From NCBI GenBank assembly GCA_902806335.1, contig CADCWG010000014.1:1-64000 (forward strand): DNA of 64,000 nucleotides, written 5' to 3'. This DNA comes from an uncultured Thermomicrobiales bacterium (GTDB lineage: Bacteria; Chloroflexota; Chloroflexia; Thermomicrobiales; UBA6265). Positions 1 through 9,551 of the stretch are shown piece after piece. The translations under genes and the position numbers were made by a program. The first letter of the stretch is position 1; each line of letters starts with the position of its first letter. Under the pieces are notes generated by a model. That model ran no database searches and had not been told where the DNA came from. It saw only the letters and a list, made by a program, of their open reading frames with translations.

Positions 1-467
1 CGGACGAGGTAGGCGGGCTGACCGTTGGTAGCCGCGTCGAGGTCGTGGCGGGTGGGGTGCCGGCCGGTGTCGAGCCGGGTGTCGTCGTAGCCGCGGCCGA
101 GCAGCCAGCCGTCGGGGCCACGGCCCGGCCCGTCGCCGGCCGCCGCGGCCCGAAACCCGGCCTGGAGGTCGGCCAGGGTGAGGGCCGCTCGCGGCGTGGC
201 GTCGACCCAGCCCAGCGACTGGCCGAAGGCCATGGGGTGGGTGTGGTTGTCGTTCAGGCCCGGCAGCAACGCCCGCCCGCCCAGGTCGACCGCGCGGGCG
301 CCCGGTCCCGCCGCGGCCCGCGCCTCGTCGAGGGATCCGACCCACGCGATCCGCTCGCCGACGACGGCGACCGCTTCGGCGGCGGGCGCCGCATCGTCGA
401 CGGTGATGATCGGCCCACCGCTGAAGAGCAGCCCGGGCTGCGCGGCGGGGTGACGGCGTGGGTCCAT
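1..467 (-). CDS. Amidohydrolase (YtcJ-like), N-terminal part, runs off the window edge
   Basis: Reverse-strand reading from ATG at 467 gives MDPRRHPAAQPGLLFSGGPIITVDDAAPAAEAVAVVGERIAWVGSLDE..., later GPDGWLLGRGYDDTRLDTGRHPTRHDLD, parallel to the complete amidohydrolase at 4936-6546. Not in the ORF track because it is truncated. Confidence 0.8.
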   Translation of the reverse strand, partial: MDPRRHPAAQPGLLFSGGPIITVDDAAPAAEAVAVVGERIAWVGSLDEARAAAGPGARAVDLGGRALLPGLNDNHTHPMAFGQSLGWVDATPRAALTLADLQAGFRAAAAGDGPGRGPDGWLLGRGYDDTRLDTGRHPTRHDLDAATNGQPAYLV

Positions 468-504
468 GCTGGGGCATCCCTGTGGTCGTGGGCGGCGCCG
501 CCAC

Positions 505-1629
505 TCATGGCGCCGCGTCGCCCTGGTCCTGGCCGTCCCAGTGTTGGCGCGGCGCGCGGTCGCCTCCCGTCGGTCGGTCTCCCCGGAGGGTACCACCGCC
601 GTCCTCCCGTGGCGCCGGCGATGACGGCCCCGCGTCGGACCACCGCGCCGCCCCGACCAGGATGTCCCGCTCGGGCGCGAGCCGGCGCCGGTCCGCGTCC
701 TCCACCGGCGGCTGATGCGGACGCGCCGGCGGGCGTGGCGGGATCGCCTCGTCCCACGCGGCCCAGGCGAAGTCGTCGAACGGGAGCGGCGGGGCGGCCG
801 GCCCGGACGGGACCGTGCGGAGGAACACGATCGCCGACCACGCCGCCGCCATCGCACCCAGAACGGCGAGGATGACGGCCGGGTCATGGACGCTGCCGGC
901 CGGGTCCCAGCGCTCAACGTGGGGCAACGCGTAGAGCGCCAGCGCCAGTGACAGTCCGGCCGTCGCCGCCAGCCAGGCTCGACCGACCGCCGGTCCGCCA
1001 CCTGCCGAGGCCCGCCGGGCCGCGAGGAGCGGGTGCCGGGACGTGGCTCCGGCCCTGCCGTCCATCCCCAGGATGGCGCCGGCGTTGGTCAGCAGGAGGG
1101 CAGCCTGGATCACGATGTAGAACGCGCTGGGGTCCGGCACCCCGGCGAGGACGAAGTTGAGGTTCATGAAGATGCCGCCGAGCAGGGCGGCGTTGGTCAT
1201 CGTTCCGGTCAGGATCGCTAGCCCGGCGAGGAGCTGACCCAGGATGACGATCCAGCCCAGCGCCGTGGCCGCCGGGAGGAAGGCGCCTCGGGTCATCGAC
1301 TCGTAGGCGGGGAGGGCGATCGTCCCGTCGCCGAGCCGGGCGTCGAGGAAGCGGGAGAGGCTCGTCCCGTCCCACCAGCCGGGATCGGTGATCTTCTCCG
1401 CCGAGGCGCGGAGCCAGCCGAGGCCGATGAAGGCCCGGACCGGCACCAGGTGGATGCCGTCCGACGCGGCCTCGGCCCGGACCACCGCCGCGGTCCGTCG
1501 GAGCCGGGGGAGAACCCTTCCGGAGGTCTCCGCTCGCTGGCGTCGTGCCCTGGCAGTGGCGGGAGCGAGGGGCCCGGGTGTCACCCGAGGGGCGTCGGGC
1601 CGGGTGGCGGCTGGCAGACGCTGGGTCAT
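505..1629 (-). CDS. DoxX-like integral membrane protein
   Basis: 374 aa with VRAFIGLGWLRASAEKITDPGWW...LDARL and TM segments LGWIVILGQLLAGLAILTG and FYIVIQAALLLTNAGAILGMDG, typical of the DoxX/DoxD family. Confidence 0.7.
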   Translation of the reverse strand: MTQRLPAATRPDAPRVTPGPLAPATARARRQRAETSGRVLPRLRRTAAVVRAEAASDGIHLVPVRAFIGLGWLRASAEKITDPGWWDGTSLSRFLDARLGDGTIALPAYESMTRGAFLPAATALGWIVILGQLLAGLAILTGTMTNAALLGGIFMNLNFVLAGVPDPSAFYIVIQAALLLTNAGAILGMDGRAGATSRHPLLAARRASAGGGPAVGRAWLAATAGLSLALALYALPHVERWDPAGSVHDPAVILAVLGAMAAAWSAIVFLRTVPSGPAAPPLPFDDFAWAAWDEAIPPRPPARPHQPPVEDADRRRLAPERDILVGAARWSDAGPSSPAPREDGGGTLRGDRPTGGDRAPRQHWDGQDQGDAAP

Positions 1630-1768
1630 CGGTCGTGCGATCTCCTGTCGACGTGGCCGAGTCGGGACGGTGGGACGTGGCCGCGGCCGGCGCGCCAGAC
1701 CCGCGCCGGCGGGTCGTCGGCGATGCCCCGGTAACCATGGTCGGTGTCCCCCCTGACGGTCGCCTCTC

Positions 1769-1812
1769 GGTTCGCTGAGGAGGTGCTGAGGCCTGTCTGA
1801 GGGTTCGCTGAA
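1769..1812. promoter_or_regulatory. Four direct repeats with exact 11-bp period (CTGAGG/CTGAAC), candidate OmpR-type operator
   Basis: CTGAGG at 1775, 1786 and 1797, CTGAAC at 1808; outer GGTTCGCTGA at 1769 and 1802 (33 bp apart). Confidence 0.5.
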
Positions 1813-2171
1813 CGCCGACGGGGGGACGCGCGGTCGTCACCCGGTCGGGGACGCAACGGGCCGGGGCGGCCCTGGGATCGGACTTGCCCCTGAGGTTGGG
1901 ACGATCAGAGAGCCCGTGAGCGCCCTCGAGAAGACATAACATCGACACCCCGAACGAGTGGACGGCGCTCGAGCCGGGCCCGGGTCCCTGGCTTTCCGGC
2001 GGCGGACTGGCGGTGTTAGGGCCGGGGCTGGCGCGGAAGGTGGAGGGGAGGGCGGACGGATCGCGGCGGCTCGGGGGCGTGACCAGTGGAACGAGACGTC
2101 GGCCGGACCGGGTCGCGAGCTGTCCAGTGCGCGGGCGCAGCAGTCCCGCGACGAGCACCCGTGGACCCCCA

Positions 2172-2330
2172 CAGCGAACCACGGTGATCGCTGGACCGTC
2201 GCTCAACGGGAGTGCAGCCGGCTTCGGTCGGCTTCGTCCCTGAGTCTCTGACCTCGGGGCTTGCCCCGGGCGGGCCGAGCCCCCGATCCCCCGGATATCA
2301 CCGCTGATCGGCCGGGTCCGGTCTCGGCCG
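2172..2330 (+). repeat. Dispersed intergenic repeat, copy A
   Basis: Core CTTCGTCCCTGAGTCTCTGACCTCGGGGCTTGCCCCGGGCGGGCC (2232-2276) recurs at 31214-31258 and 61801-61846, with a more diverged copy at about 61640-61676. Confidence 0.75.
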
Positions 2331-2391
2331 GCACGAGCGGCAACCGTCCGTCGACCGCGGTCCTTTCCGGGGGGCGTGGCGCCGGGCGGCG

Positions 2392-4044
2392 CTAGGGATC
2401 GGCCCGCGCCGGATCGGCGTCGGCCGCCGCCGAGATGGCGTCGGGGGAGGAGATGGCCGGCAGGGTGACGCCGAACGTGCTCCCGACCCCCAGCGTGCTG
2501 GTGACCTCGATCGTGCCGCCGTGGGCACGGACGATCTCGTCGGCGATCGCCAGCCCCAGGCCCGCCCCGCCGGTCGCCCGGGTCCGTGCCCGGTCGGCGC
2601 GCCAGAAGCGCTCGAACAGGTGCGGCAGGGCCTCCGGCGCGATGCCCTCGCCGGTGTCGCGCACCTCGAGGCGAACCTTCCCCGCTCCGTCTGAGCCGAC
2701 CGAGACGACCACGTCGCCGCCCGCCGCCGTGTAGCGCAGCGCGTTGTCGACCAGGATCAGCACCAGCTGCAGCAGTTGGTCGGCGTCCCCGGCCACCAGG
2801 ACCGGCGTGTCGGCGTCCACGGTCAGAGCCTGGCCGCGGGCGAGTGCCCGGGCGGTTGGCAGCGCGTCCTGGGCGACCAGGTCGAGTCGGACCGGTCCCG
2901 GCCGTCGCGGCACCAGGGCGGCCGGGGCGTCGGCGCGGGCGAGGAGGAGGAGATCGTCGAGGAGGCGACCCATCCGCGCGCCCTCGCGCTCCATGTCGTC
3001 GAGCGCGCCCGCCAGGTCGTCGCTGCCGAGGCGCAGGTCGCCCGACGCGACGCGGTCGAGCAGCAGCTCGATGTTGCCGCGCAGCGCCGTCAGCGGGGTG
3101 CGGAGCTCGTGCGAGGCGTCGGCGACGAAGCGCCGCTGAGCCATGAAGCTGCCTTCCAGACGCTCCAGCATCGCGTTAAACGTTGCCGCCAGCCGCGCGA
3201 TCTCGTCGCCGGTGGCCGGGACCGCGAGCCGGTTGGCGAGCGCCGCCGGGGAGCCGTCGCTGGCGGCGATCGCCGCGGCGGCGGAGGTGACCCGATCGAC
3301 CGGGCGCAGCGCGCGGCCGGCCAGCAGCCAGCCGCCGGCCACCGTCAGCGTCAGGCCGACGGCCGCGGCGCCGAGCAGGATCCGGCGGAGCAGCCCGACC
3401 GACCGCTGGATCGACGCCAGCGACTCGCCGACGACCACCGAGCCGTAGAGCCGCTTGCCGTCGGTGTCCTTGTCGACGACGTAGATCGGAACCCTGACCG
3501 CCCGGATATCCTCGTCGTCGACCGACGCGGTGTGCTCGGTCGTGCCGCTCCGTCCGGAGACTGACGTGTCCGGGAGCCAGTCCTCGTCGAACGGCGGGGA
3601 GTAGGCGCTGTTCGAGCTCCCGACGACGGTGCCCGCGGTGTCGAGGACTTTGATACCGATGCCGGACGAGGCGAACGCGTTCAGGTCCGGGAGGTCGCCG
3701 CCGTCCAGGGTGCCCGTCTGCTTCTCCGAACGACCGTCGTCGAGCTTGGACTGGACCTCCTTCGCCACCTGGCGGGCGGTCGCGGTCAATCGCCCGTCGA
3801 CGTCTTCGCGAAGTGAGCGGGCGAGGAGGCTCGGCAGCGCGAGTCCGAGACCGAGGAGCACGGCTGCCAGGAGCAGCGAGGAGAGCGCCGCCACCCGGAA
3901 CCGGAGCGAGCCGACCGCCGGGCGCCAGCGCCGCGCCGGGAGGTGCCCGGCCGTGGGCCGAGCGGCCGTCCGCTCGCCGTCGATCGCGCCACCGCGACGG
4001 TCCGGTCGAGTAGGGGCGGTCTCGATCCGCGTCGGCGCGGCCAC
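2392..4044 (-). CDS. Two-component sensor histidine kinase (HAMP, HisKA, HATPase)
   Basis: RRFVADASHELRTPLTALRGNIELLL (H box), VLILVDNALRYTAAGG (N box), RDTGEGIAPEALPHLFERFWR (G box); GTG start next to the response-regulator stop. Confidence 0.95.
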   Translation of the reverse strand: MAAPTRIETAPTRPDRRGGAIDGERTAARPTAGHLPARRWRPAVGSLRFRVAALSSLLLAAVLLGLGLALPSLLARSLREDVDGRLTATARQVAKEVQSKLDDGRSEKQTGTLDGGDLPDLNAFASSGIGIKVLDTAGTVVGSSNSAYSPPFDEDWLPDTSVSGRSGTTEHTASVDDEDIRAVRVPIYVVDKDTDGKRLYGSVVVGESLASIQRSVGLLRRILLGAAAVGLTLTVAGGWLLAGRALRPVDRVTSAAAAIAASDGSPAALANRLAVPATGDEIARLAATFNAMLERLEGSFMAQRRFVADASHELRTPLTALRGNIELLLDRVASGDLRLGSDDLAGALDDMEREGARMGRLLDDLLLLARADAPAALVPRRPGPVRLDLVAQDALPTARALARGQALTVDADTPVLVAGDADQLLQLVLILVDNALRYTAAGGDVVVSVGSDGAGKVRLEVRDTGEGIAPEALPHLFERFWRADRARTRATGGAGLGLAIADEIVRAHGGTIEVTSTLGVGSTFGVTLPAISSPDAISAAADADPARADP

Positions 4045-4045
4045 G

Positions 4046-4816
4046 TCAGCCCGCCGCCCGGAGCACGTAGCCGACGCCGCGGACGGTCTGGATCAGGCGC
4101 GGCTCGCCGCCGGCCTCGAGCGCCCGGCGGAGGTTGGCGACGAGGACCTCGAGCACGTTCGAGTCGCCGAAGAAGTCGGAGCCCCAGATCCGCTCCATCA
4201 GCAGCGCGCGGGGCAGCACCTGGTTGGGGTGGCGCAGGAACAGCGTCAGCAGGTTGAACTCGCGCGTCGTCAGGCGGACCGGGCGGCCGGCGCGGCTGGC
4301 CGTCCGCCGGGCGAGGTCGAGCACCAGGTCCGCGAAGGAGAGGACCTCCGCCGGGGGCACATCGGCGGTCGCCGGCTGCGACCGCCGCAGGAGGGCGCGG
4401 ATCCGCGCCGCGAGTTCCTTGAGCGCGAACGGCTTGACCAGGTAGTCGTCGGCGCCCACCTCCAGCCCGTCGACCCGATCCTCGACCGCGTCGCGGGCGG
4501 TTAGCATCAGGATCGGCACACTTGGGCCGCCCTCGGCCCGCTCGGCGCGGCGGATCCGTCTCGCGACCTCCAGCCCATCGACCCCGGGCAGCATCACGTC
4601 GAGGACGACCACGTCGGGGGGGCGGTCGCGGACCGCGTCGAGGGCCGCCAGGCCGTGCCCGACGACATCGACGGCAAAGCCCTCGTAGATCAGCCCCCGG
4701 CGGACGAAGCTGGCGATGCTCGGCTCGTCCTCGACCACGAGCACGCGCGCGGACGGAGCGTCGGACCAGACGAGACGATCGGTGGTGCCGGCACCCTGGG
4801 AGCCCGTCGACGTCAT
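4046..4816 (-). CDS. OmpR-family response regulator
   Basis: VLVVEDEPSIASFVRRGLIYEG...VVVLDVMLPGVDG...ILMLTARDAVEDRV...GADDYLVKPF plus a winged-helix C-terminus (LTTREFNLLTLFLRHPNQVLPRALLMERIWG); upstream alternative start at 4876. Confidence 0.95.
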   Translation of the reverse strand: MTSTGSQGAGTTDRLVWSDAPSARVLVVEDEPSIASFVRRGLIYEGFAVDVVGHGLAALDAVRDRPPDVVVLDVMLPGVDGLEVARRIRRAERAEGGPSVPILMLTARDAVEDRVDGLEVGADDYLVKPFALKELAARIRALLRRSQPATADVPPAEVLSFADLVLDLARRTASRAGRPVRLTTREFNLLTLFLRHPNQVLPRALLMERIWGSDFFGDSNVLEVLVANLRRALEAGGEPRLIQTVRGVGYVLRAAG

Positions 4817-4935
4817 GGCCCGCCCTCGCACACCGCGCCCGCCCGGTCCTGGCCAACCGCCCCGTGGGCTCGCCACGGCCCTCGGCGGTGCCCGGTTCGC
4901 CTCTAGCGTAGCCGACGCCGCGCCACGGAGGCGGG

Positions 4936-6546
4936 TCAGTCCCCGCCGTAGACCACCTCGCCGCCCAGGATCGTGAGGTCGATGCCGACCCCGCCGATGT
5001 CTCCGGGCGCGACCTGGGAGAGGTCGGCCCCGAAGACCGTCACGTCGCCGAGCATTCCCGGCGCGAGCGTCCCCTTCGACCGCTCCTCGAAGGTGGCGTG
5101 GGCGCCGTGGACGGTGTAGGCGCGGAGGGCGTCCTCGAGGCCGACCGTCTCCTCGTGCCAGATCGGATCGCCGGCGGCGTCGCGGCGGGTCATCATCGTC
5201 TGGAGCCCGACCGTGGCGCTGGTCGGTACGACCGGCGCGTCGGTGCTGGCGGCGGCGACGATGCCGTGCCGGAGGTAGCTGGCCATGCCGTAGGCGTAGC
5301 GGAGGCGATCGAGCCCCAGGTTCTCCGTGTAGGCCGGGCGGAAGTGGTAGAGGAAGGACGTGCCGGGGATCGGGATCACGCCGAGGCGGGCGATCCGGGC
5401 GAGGATCCGCTCGTCGACGATCGAGCAGTGCTCGATCCGGTGGCGGGGGTCGGGCCGCGGGTCGGCCGCCATCGCCGCCTCGTAGGCGTCGAGGACGAGG
5501 TCGATCGCCGCGTCGCCGATCGCGTGGATCGCGACCTGGAAGCCGGCGCGGTGGGCGCGGAGCACCCTGGCCTTCAGGTCGTCCGGCGGCATCATCCAGA
5601 GCCCGACGTTACCGTCGGCCGGTTCGCCCTCGTAGGGCCGGTGCATCCGCGCCGTCCGCCCGCCGATGCTGCCGTCGGAGAAGAGCTTTGCGGGGCCGAT
5701 CCGGAGCCGGTCGTCGCCCCAGCCGGTCCGGATGCCGAGCGCCTCCAGGGGCTCCAGCGTCTCGTCGATCAGCATCATCAGGGTGGTGCGCACCGGTAGC
5801 CGGCCGGCCCGCCAGAGGTCCTGGTAGGCCCGCAGCTGGTCGGCGTTGGCGATCCCCGCCTCGGCGGTGCTGGTCACGCCGCTGGCGAGGAACGCCCGTC
5901 CACCCCGCTCGAGCGCCGCCGCCAGGTCGGCGACGGTCGGCGGCGGGATCGCGGCCTGGACCAGACCGAGCGCGGTCTCCCGGACCACGCCGGTGGGGGC
6001 GCCGTGCTCGTCCCGGTCGATCGCGCCGCCGGGCGGGTCGGGCGTGCCGGGGCCGATGCCGGCGAGGGCCAGCGCGCGGCCGTTGGCGACGCCGACGTGA
6101 TGGCACGCCCGGATCAGCAGCACCGGGTGGTCGGGGCTGACCGGGTCGAGGTCGTGCCGGGTCGGGTGGCGGTGGTCGGCCAGCCGCGCGTCGTCGTAGC
6201 CGCGGCCGATCACCCAGCTCCCCGGCGGCCGACCGGGCGCCGCCGCCGCGACCAGGCCGGCGAGGTCGGCCACGCCGCCGTTCGGCGGGGAGGAGAGGTT
6301 TAGGTCGCCGAGCGCCTGGCCGACGAGGAACGGGTGGCTGTGGGCGTCGTTGAGCCCCGGTGTGGCGGTCCGCCCCCGCAGGTCGACGTGGGGCGAGCCG
6401 GGCGCGGCCGCCGCGCTCGCCTCCCGGTCGTCGCCGACGGCGGCGACCCGGCCGCCACGGATCGCGACCGCGGTCGCCGCGGGCCGCCCCGGGTCCATCG
6501 TCATCACCCGTCCGTTGGTCAGCAGCAGGTCTCCGGTGGCGGGCAT
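4936..6546 (-). CDS. Amidohydrolase, YtcJ-like
   Basis: MPATGDLLLTNGRVMTMDPGRPAATAVAIRGGRVAAVG, TPGLNDAHSHPF, IHAIGDAAIDLVLDAYEAA, HRIEHCSIVDERILARIARLGVIPI, SAASTDAPVVPTSATVGLQ-like C-terminal region. Confidence 0.9.
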   Translation of the reverse strand: MPATGDLLLTNGRVMTMDPGRPAATAVAIRGGRVAAVGDDREASAAAAPGSPHVDLRGRTATPGLNDAHSHPFLVGQALGDLNLSSPPNGGVADLAGLVAAAAPGRPPGSWVIGRGYDDARLADHRHPTRHDLDPVSPDHPVLLIRACHHVGVANGRALALAGIGPGTPDPPGGAIDRDEHGAPTGVVRETALGLVQAAIPPPTVADLAAALERGGRAFLASGVTSTAEAGIANADQLRAYQDLWRAGRLPVRTTLMMLIDETLEPLEALGIRTGWGDDRLRIGPAKLFSDGSIGGRTARMHRPYEGEPADGNVGLWMMPPDDLKARVLRAHRAGFQVAIHAIGDAAIDLVLDAYEAAMAADPRPDPRHRIEHCSIVDERILARIARLGVIPIPGTSFLYHFRPAYTENLGLDRLRYAYGMASYLRHGIVAAASTDAPVVPTSATVGLQTMMTRRDAAGDPIWHEETVGLEDALRAYTVHGAHATFEERSKGTLAPGMLGDVTVFGADLSQVAPGDIGGVGIDLTILGGEVVYGGD

Positions 6547-6842
6547 CGGCGGGCGGTCCTCTCAGCGGCGGTTCGGCGGCCAGGCACTCGGCCGATTATA
6601 GGAGCCGGCCTCCGAGCTTGGGCCGGGCGCCCCCCGTCATCACGGCACGGGCCACCGGTTCGGCCGTGGGGTGGCGGGGCGCCCGTCGCGCCGTGTGCCG
6701 TCGGCAGGCCCTCGGGTCGCCCGACGACGGACCCAGGAGGACGATCCTCCCCGAGCAGGCCCGCCGGGCCGGTTGCCATGACCGACGGAGCCGACCGGCC
6801 GGGGCGCCGTGGCCGCCGACGCTCGAGCTGGGGAACCGCGGG

Positions 6843-8048
6843 TCAGGCGGTCGACGCCGCGTGGGCCAGCTCGCCGATCGCGGCGACGAGGGCGTCGATC
6901 TCGTCCTCGGTGTTCCACCACCCGCACGACACCCGGGCGACCGACGGGCCCGGCGGGTAGACCACGTACCGGATGGTCATGCCCTGCTCGTAGAGCCTCG
7001 CGGTGACGTCTGGCGGGGCCATGCCGGCGACCTGGAAGCAGACCAGGCCGGCCATCCGGTCGGCGGGCGAGGCCACGGTGACGCCGCCCAGGGCGGCGAG
7101 ACCGGCGCGGCAGCGCTGGCCGAGCGCCGCGACCCGCGCGTAGGCCCAGTCCAGCCCCACCTCGTCCCGCTGCCACAGGAGCGACGCCTCGAGGGCCAGC
7201 ACGGCCGGACCGTAGAACTCGCCGATCTCGTAGCGCTGCGCGCCGGCCCACGGGGTGAGGAAGCCGCTGACGTCATACGTGGCGTACCGGAGGTACGTCG
7301 GCTTCACGTCGGCGAGGCGATCGCGGCGGAGGAAGAGGGCGCCGGTCGCCTCCGGCCCGCAGAGCCACTTCTGGCCCGGCATCGCGTAGGCGTCGATGCC
7401 CGACGCGTGGAGGTCGAGCGCCACCTGGCCCGTGCCCTGGGCACCGTCGACCACCGAGAGGACGCCGCGACGTCGGGCCATCGCCCCCACCTCGGCCAGC
7501 GGCACCACCGCGCCGGTCGACCACATGACGTGGGAGAGGGCCACGGCGCGGGTGCGCGGCCCAACGTGGGCTTCGAGCGCGCCGGGGACGTCCCCCCCGC
7601 CATCGCCGATGTCCGCCATCCGGACGATCACGCCGAATCGGTGGGCAAGCAGCATCAGCGGCGCGAAGAGCCCCGGGTGCTCCAGCTGGGTGGTGACGAC
7701 CTCGTCGCCCCGCTGCCAGTCGATGCCCATCAGGACCGCGTTGAGACCCTCGTTGGTGCTGTGGGTCAGCGCGAGCTCGTCGGCGTCGGCGCCGACCATC
7801 CCGGCCAGAACCCCCTTGACCCGCGCGTTGCGCTCCCAGCCGCCCTCGTAGACCCCTGGCACGATCCGGCCGACCTCGAGCTCCTTGCTCGCCGCCGCGA
7901 CCAGGGCGTCCTGGGCGACCCGTGGCAGTGGCCCGTTGGTGCCGGCGTTGAAGTAGGCCGTGCGCGCGGTGGCCGGCAGTTGCGCCCGCAGCGCCGCCAC
8001 CTTCGCGGCGTCCACCGTGGTCGCCGCGCTCTCGAGAGTGGTCGCCAT
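6843..8048 (-). CDS. Class V aminotransferase-fold PLP enzyme
   Basis: TAYFNAGTNGPLPR, LTHSTNEGLN, LSHVMWSTGAVVPL, VDGAQGTGQ, AYAMPGQKWLCGPEATGAL (PLP lysine). Confidence 0.85.
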   Translation of the reverse strand: MATTLESAATTVDAAKVAALRAQLPATARTAYFNAGTNGPLPRVAQDALVAAASKELEVGRIVPGVYEGGWERNARVKGVLAGMVGADADELALTHSTNEGLNAVLMGIDWQRGDEVVTTQLEHPGLFAPLMLLAHRFGVIVRMADIGDGGGDVPGALEAHVGPRTRAVALSHVMWSTGAVVPLAEVGAMARRRGVLSVVDGAQGTGQVALDLHASGIDAYAMPGQKWLCGPEATGALFLRRDRLADVKPTYLRYATYDVSGFLTPWAGAQRYEIGEFYGPAVLALEASLLWQRDEVGLDWAYARVAALGQRCRAGLAALGGVTVASPADRMAGLVCFQVAGMAPPDVTARLYEQGMTIRYVVYPPGPSVARVSCGWWNTEDEIDALVAAIGELAHAASTA

Positions 8049-8475
8049 CGTTCCTCCGAAGCGGTGCGCCGTTGGCCGGTCGCCACGGGCGGTCGGCGCT
8101 CCTCGCGTGTGTCAAGCCCCGTGATCCACCGGGCACCCTCGCCGATCCACCCTCTGACCGCGTGTCTCGAGCGAGCACGATCGTGCCCGGGCGCCACGCT
8201 CCACCTATTCGCGCTCGAGCGACATGGCCCACGGTGACGCCGGGCGAGACCCAGGCAAGGTACCCCTGGGGGCCGGGCGAGTCTAGGGGCGGTCGGGACG
8301 GCGGTCAATCGCGCCGTCCTGGCGGACGCGCCGCGGAACTCCCCCTGTTTCCATCTTCAGACCCCTCAGGGTATTGACAGAACAGACGATCGGGTGTGTG
8401 CTGGGCATAACGATCTCTTGACGCTTCCGATCTGCTGCTGCTCGACCCGCCTCTGGCGGGAGGGCCGCTGCCGTC

Positions 8476-9387
8476 GTGCAGCCGGGGAGTGGTCTCATGC
8501 CGATCGCCCGTGGGAGCGCGAGGCGCCCCCTGCCGGTGCTGGGTGCCGTCCGTCCTCCCGGCCGGACCCTTGTTGGTCTCGCCGCGGCAGGCGTGTTCCT
8601 GGCGACGCTGGTGGACGCGCTGCGCCATCCCCCCGCCGGCTGGGAGCTCAGCGTGCTCAAAGCCGCGCAGCGCGTCGAGCCGCCGGGCATCGGCGAGGCC
8701 CTCGAAGCGTCGGACCTGCTCACGGACTCCTCCGGGGCGGTCGTGATGTGGGCGATCGTCTCGCTCGCGTTCGCCGCGGCGCGGTGGTGGTGGCCGCTGA
8801 TCGCGGCGCTGGCGCTGCCGCTCGGTGGCGTCGTCAACGAGGGGATCGGGATCTGGCTGGTGACCCGCGCCCGGCCGCACTCGCCCGAGCTTGCCCGCGG
8901 CAGCCTGAACTGGGAAGAGCGTTCCTACCCCAGTGGGCACGTCACCGGCGCGGTCTTGCTCTACGGGCTGCTCTTCCTGGTCGCGGGTCGGCTCCGCCGC
9001 CGCTGGCAGCGGGTCGCGGTGCGGTCGGCGTCCGCGGTGGTGATGGCGGTCACCGGCTTCGATCGGCTCTGGGGCGGTGCCCACTGGCCCACCGACGTCC
9101 TCGGTTCCTACGCGCTCGGCACGTTGCTGCTGGTGTTCCTGGTGGTGGGCTGCGCCCGGCTGCGGCGCGAGGTCCCGCTCCTCGCCGCCGTCGCCGCCGC
9201 GATCGCCATTCGTCTCGCGTCCGCACCCGCAGGAGCCGTCGAGAGTCGGCGCGTGACCCCGACCCTGGCTGCCAGCGCACGGCTGGCCGCCCGCGGCCTG
9301 GCGTTGCTCGCGGCGGACCCGCCCCTGGCAGCGGCGTCAACTGGGTCGGTGCGCCAGCGGGTCCCCGCCGTCTCGTCCGCCGCCTAG
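8476..9387 (+). CDS. PAP2-family (phosphatidic acid phosphatase-like) membrane phosphatase
   Basis: Signature blocks RARPHSPE, YPSGHVTGA and GFDRLWGGAHWPTDVLGSYALG; hydrophobic segments; start uncertain. Confidence 0.85.
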   Translation: MQPGSGLMPIARGSARRPLPVLGAVRPPGRTLVGLAAAGVFLATLVDALRHPPAGWELSVLKAAQRVEPPGIGEALEASDLLTDSSGAVVMWAIVSLAFAAARWWWPLIAALALPLGGVVNEGIGIWLVTRARPHSPELARGSLNWEERSYPSGHVTGAVLLYGLLFLVAGRLRRRWQRVAVRSASAVVMAVTGFDRLWGGAHWPTDVLGSYALGTLLLVFLVVGCARLRREVPLLAAVAAAIAIRLASAPAGAVESRRVTPTLAASARLAARGLALLAADPPLAAASTGSVRQRVPAVSSAA

Positions 9388-9551
9388 GCCCGCTCGCGGA
9401 GCGGTGCTGCGGCGGGGCCGGGTGGCCACGGTTTGACACCCCCCGGTCTCGGTCCTAGAGTCGCCGGACGCCGCCGGCGCCGACCTCGGCGCCGCTCGAC
9501 CGCGACGCGCCTTCCCTCGCCGAGGAGGCACCAGGACGGAGAGATCGCCCC

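Noticed and set aside
6843-8048. Assignment of the class V aminotransferase as PucG (ureidoglycine-glyoxylate aminotransferase)
   Set aside because: Motifs fit the cysteine desulfurase/epimerase-like branch better, and the gene is about 40 kb from the purine operon.
8166-8222. Direct repeat CTCGAGCGA (8166 and 8214) around the GCACGATCGTGC palindrome
   Set aside because: Short, GC-rich, only two copies; kept only as context for the palindrome comparison.
8374-8411. TTGACA upstream of PAP2 as a promoter
   Set aside because: No acceptable -10 at 16-18 bp; the nearest AT-rich hexamer CATAAC is about 26 bp away.
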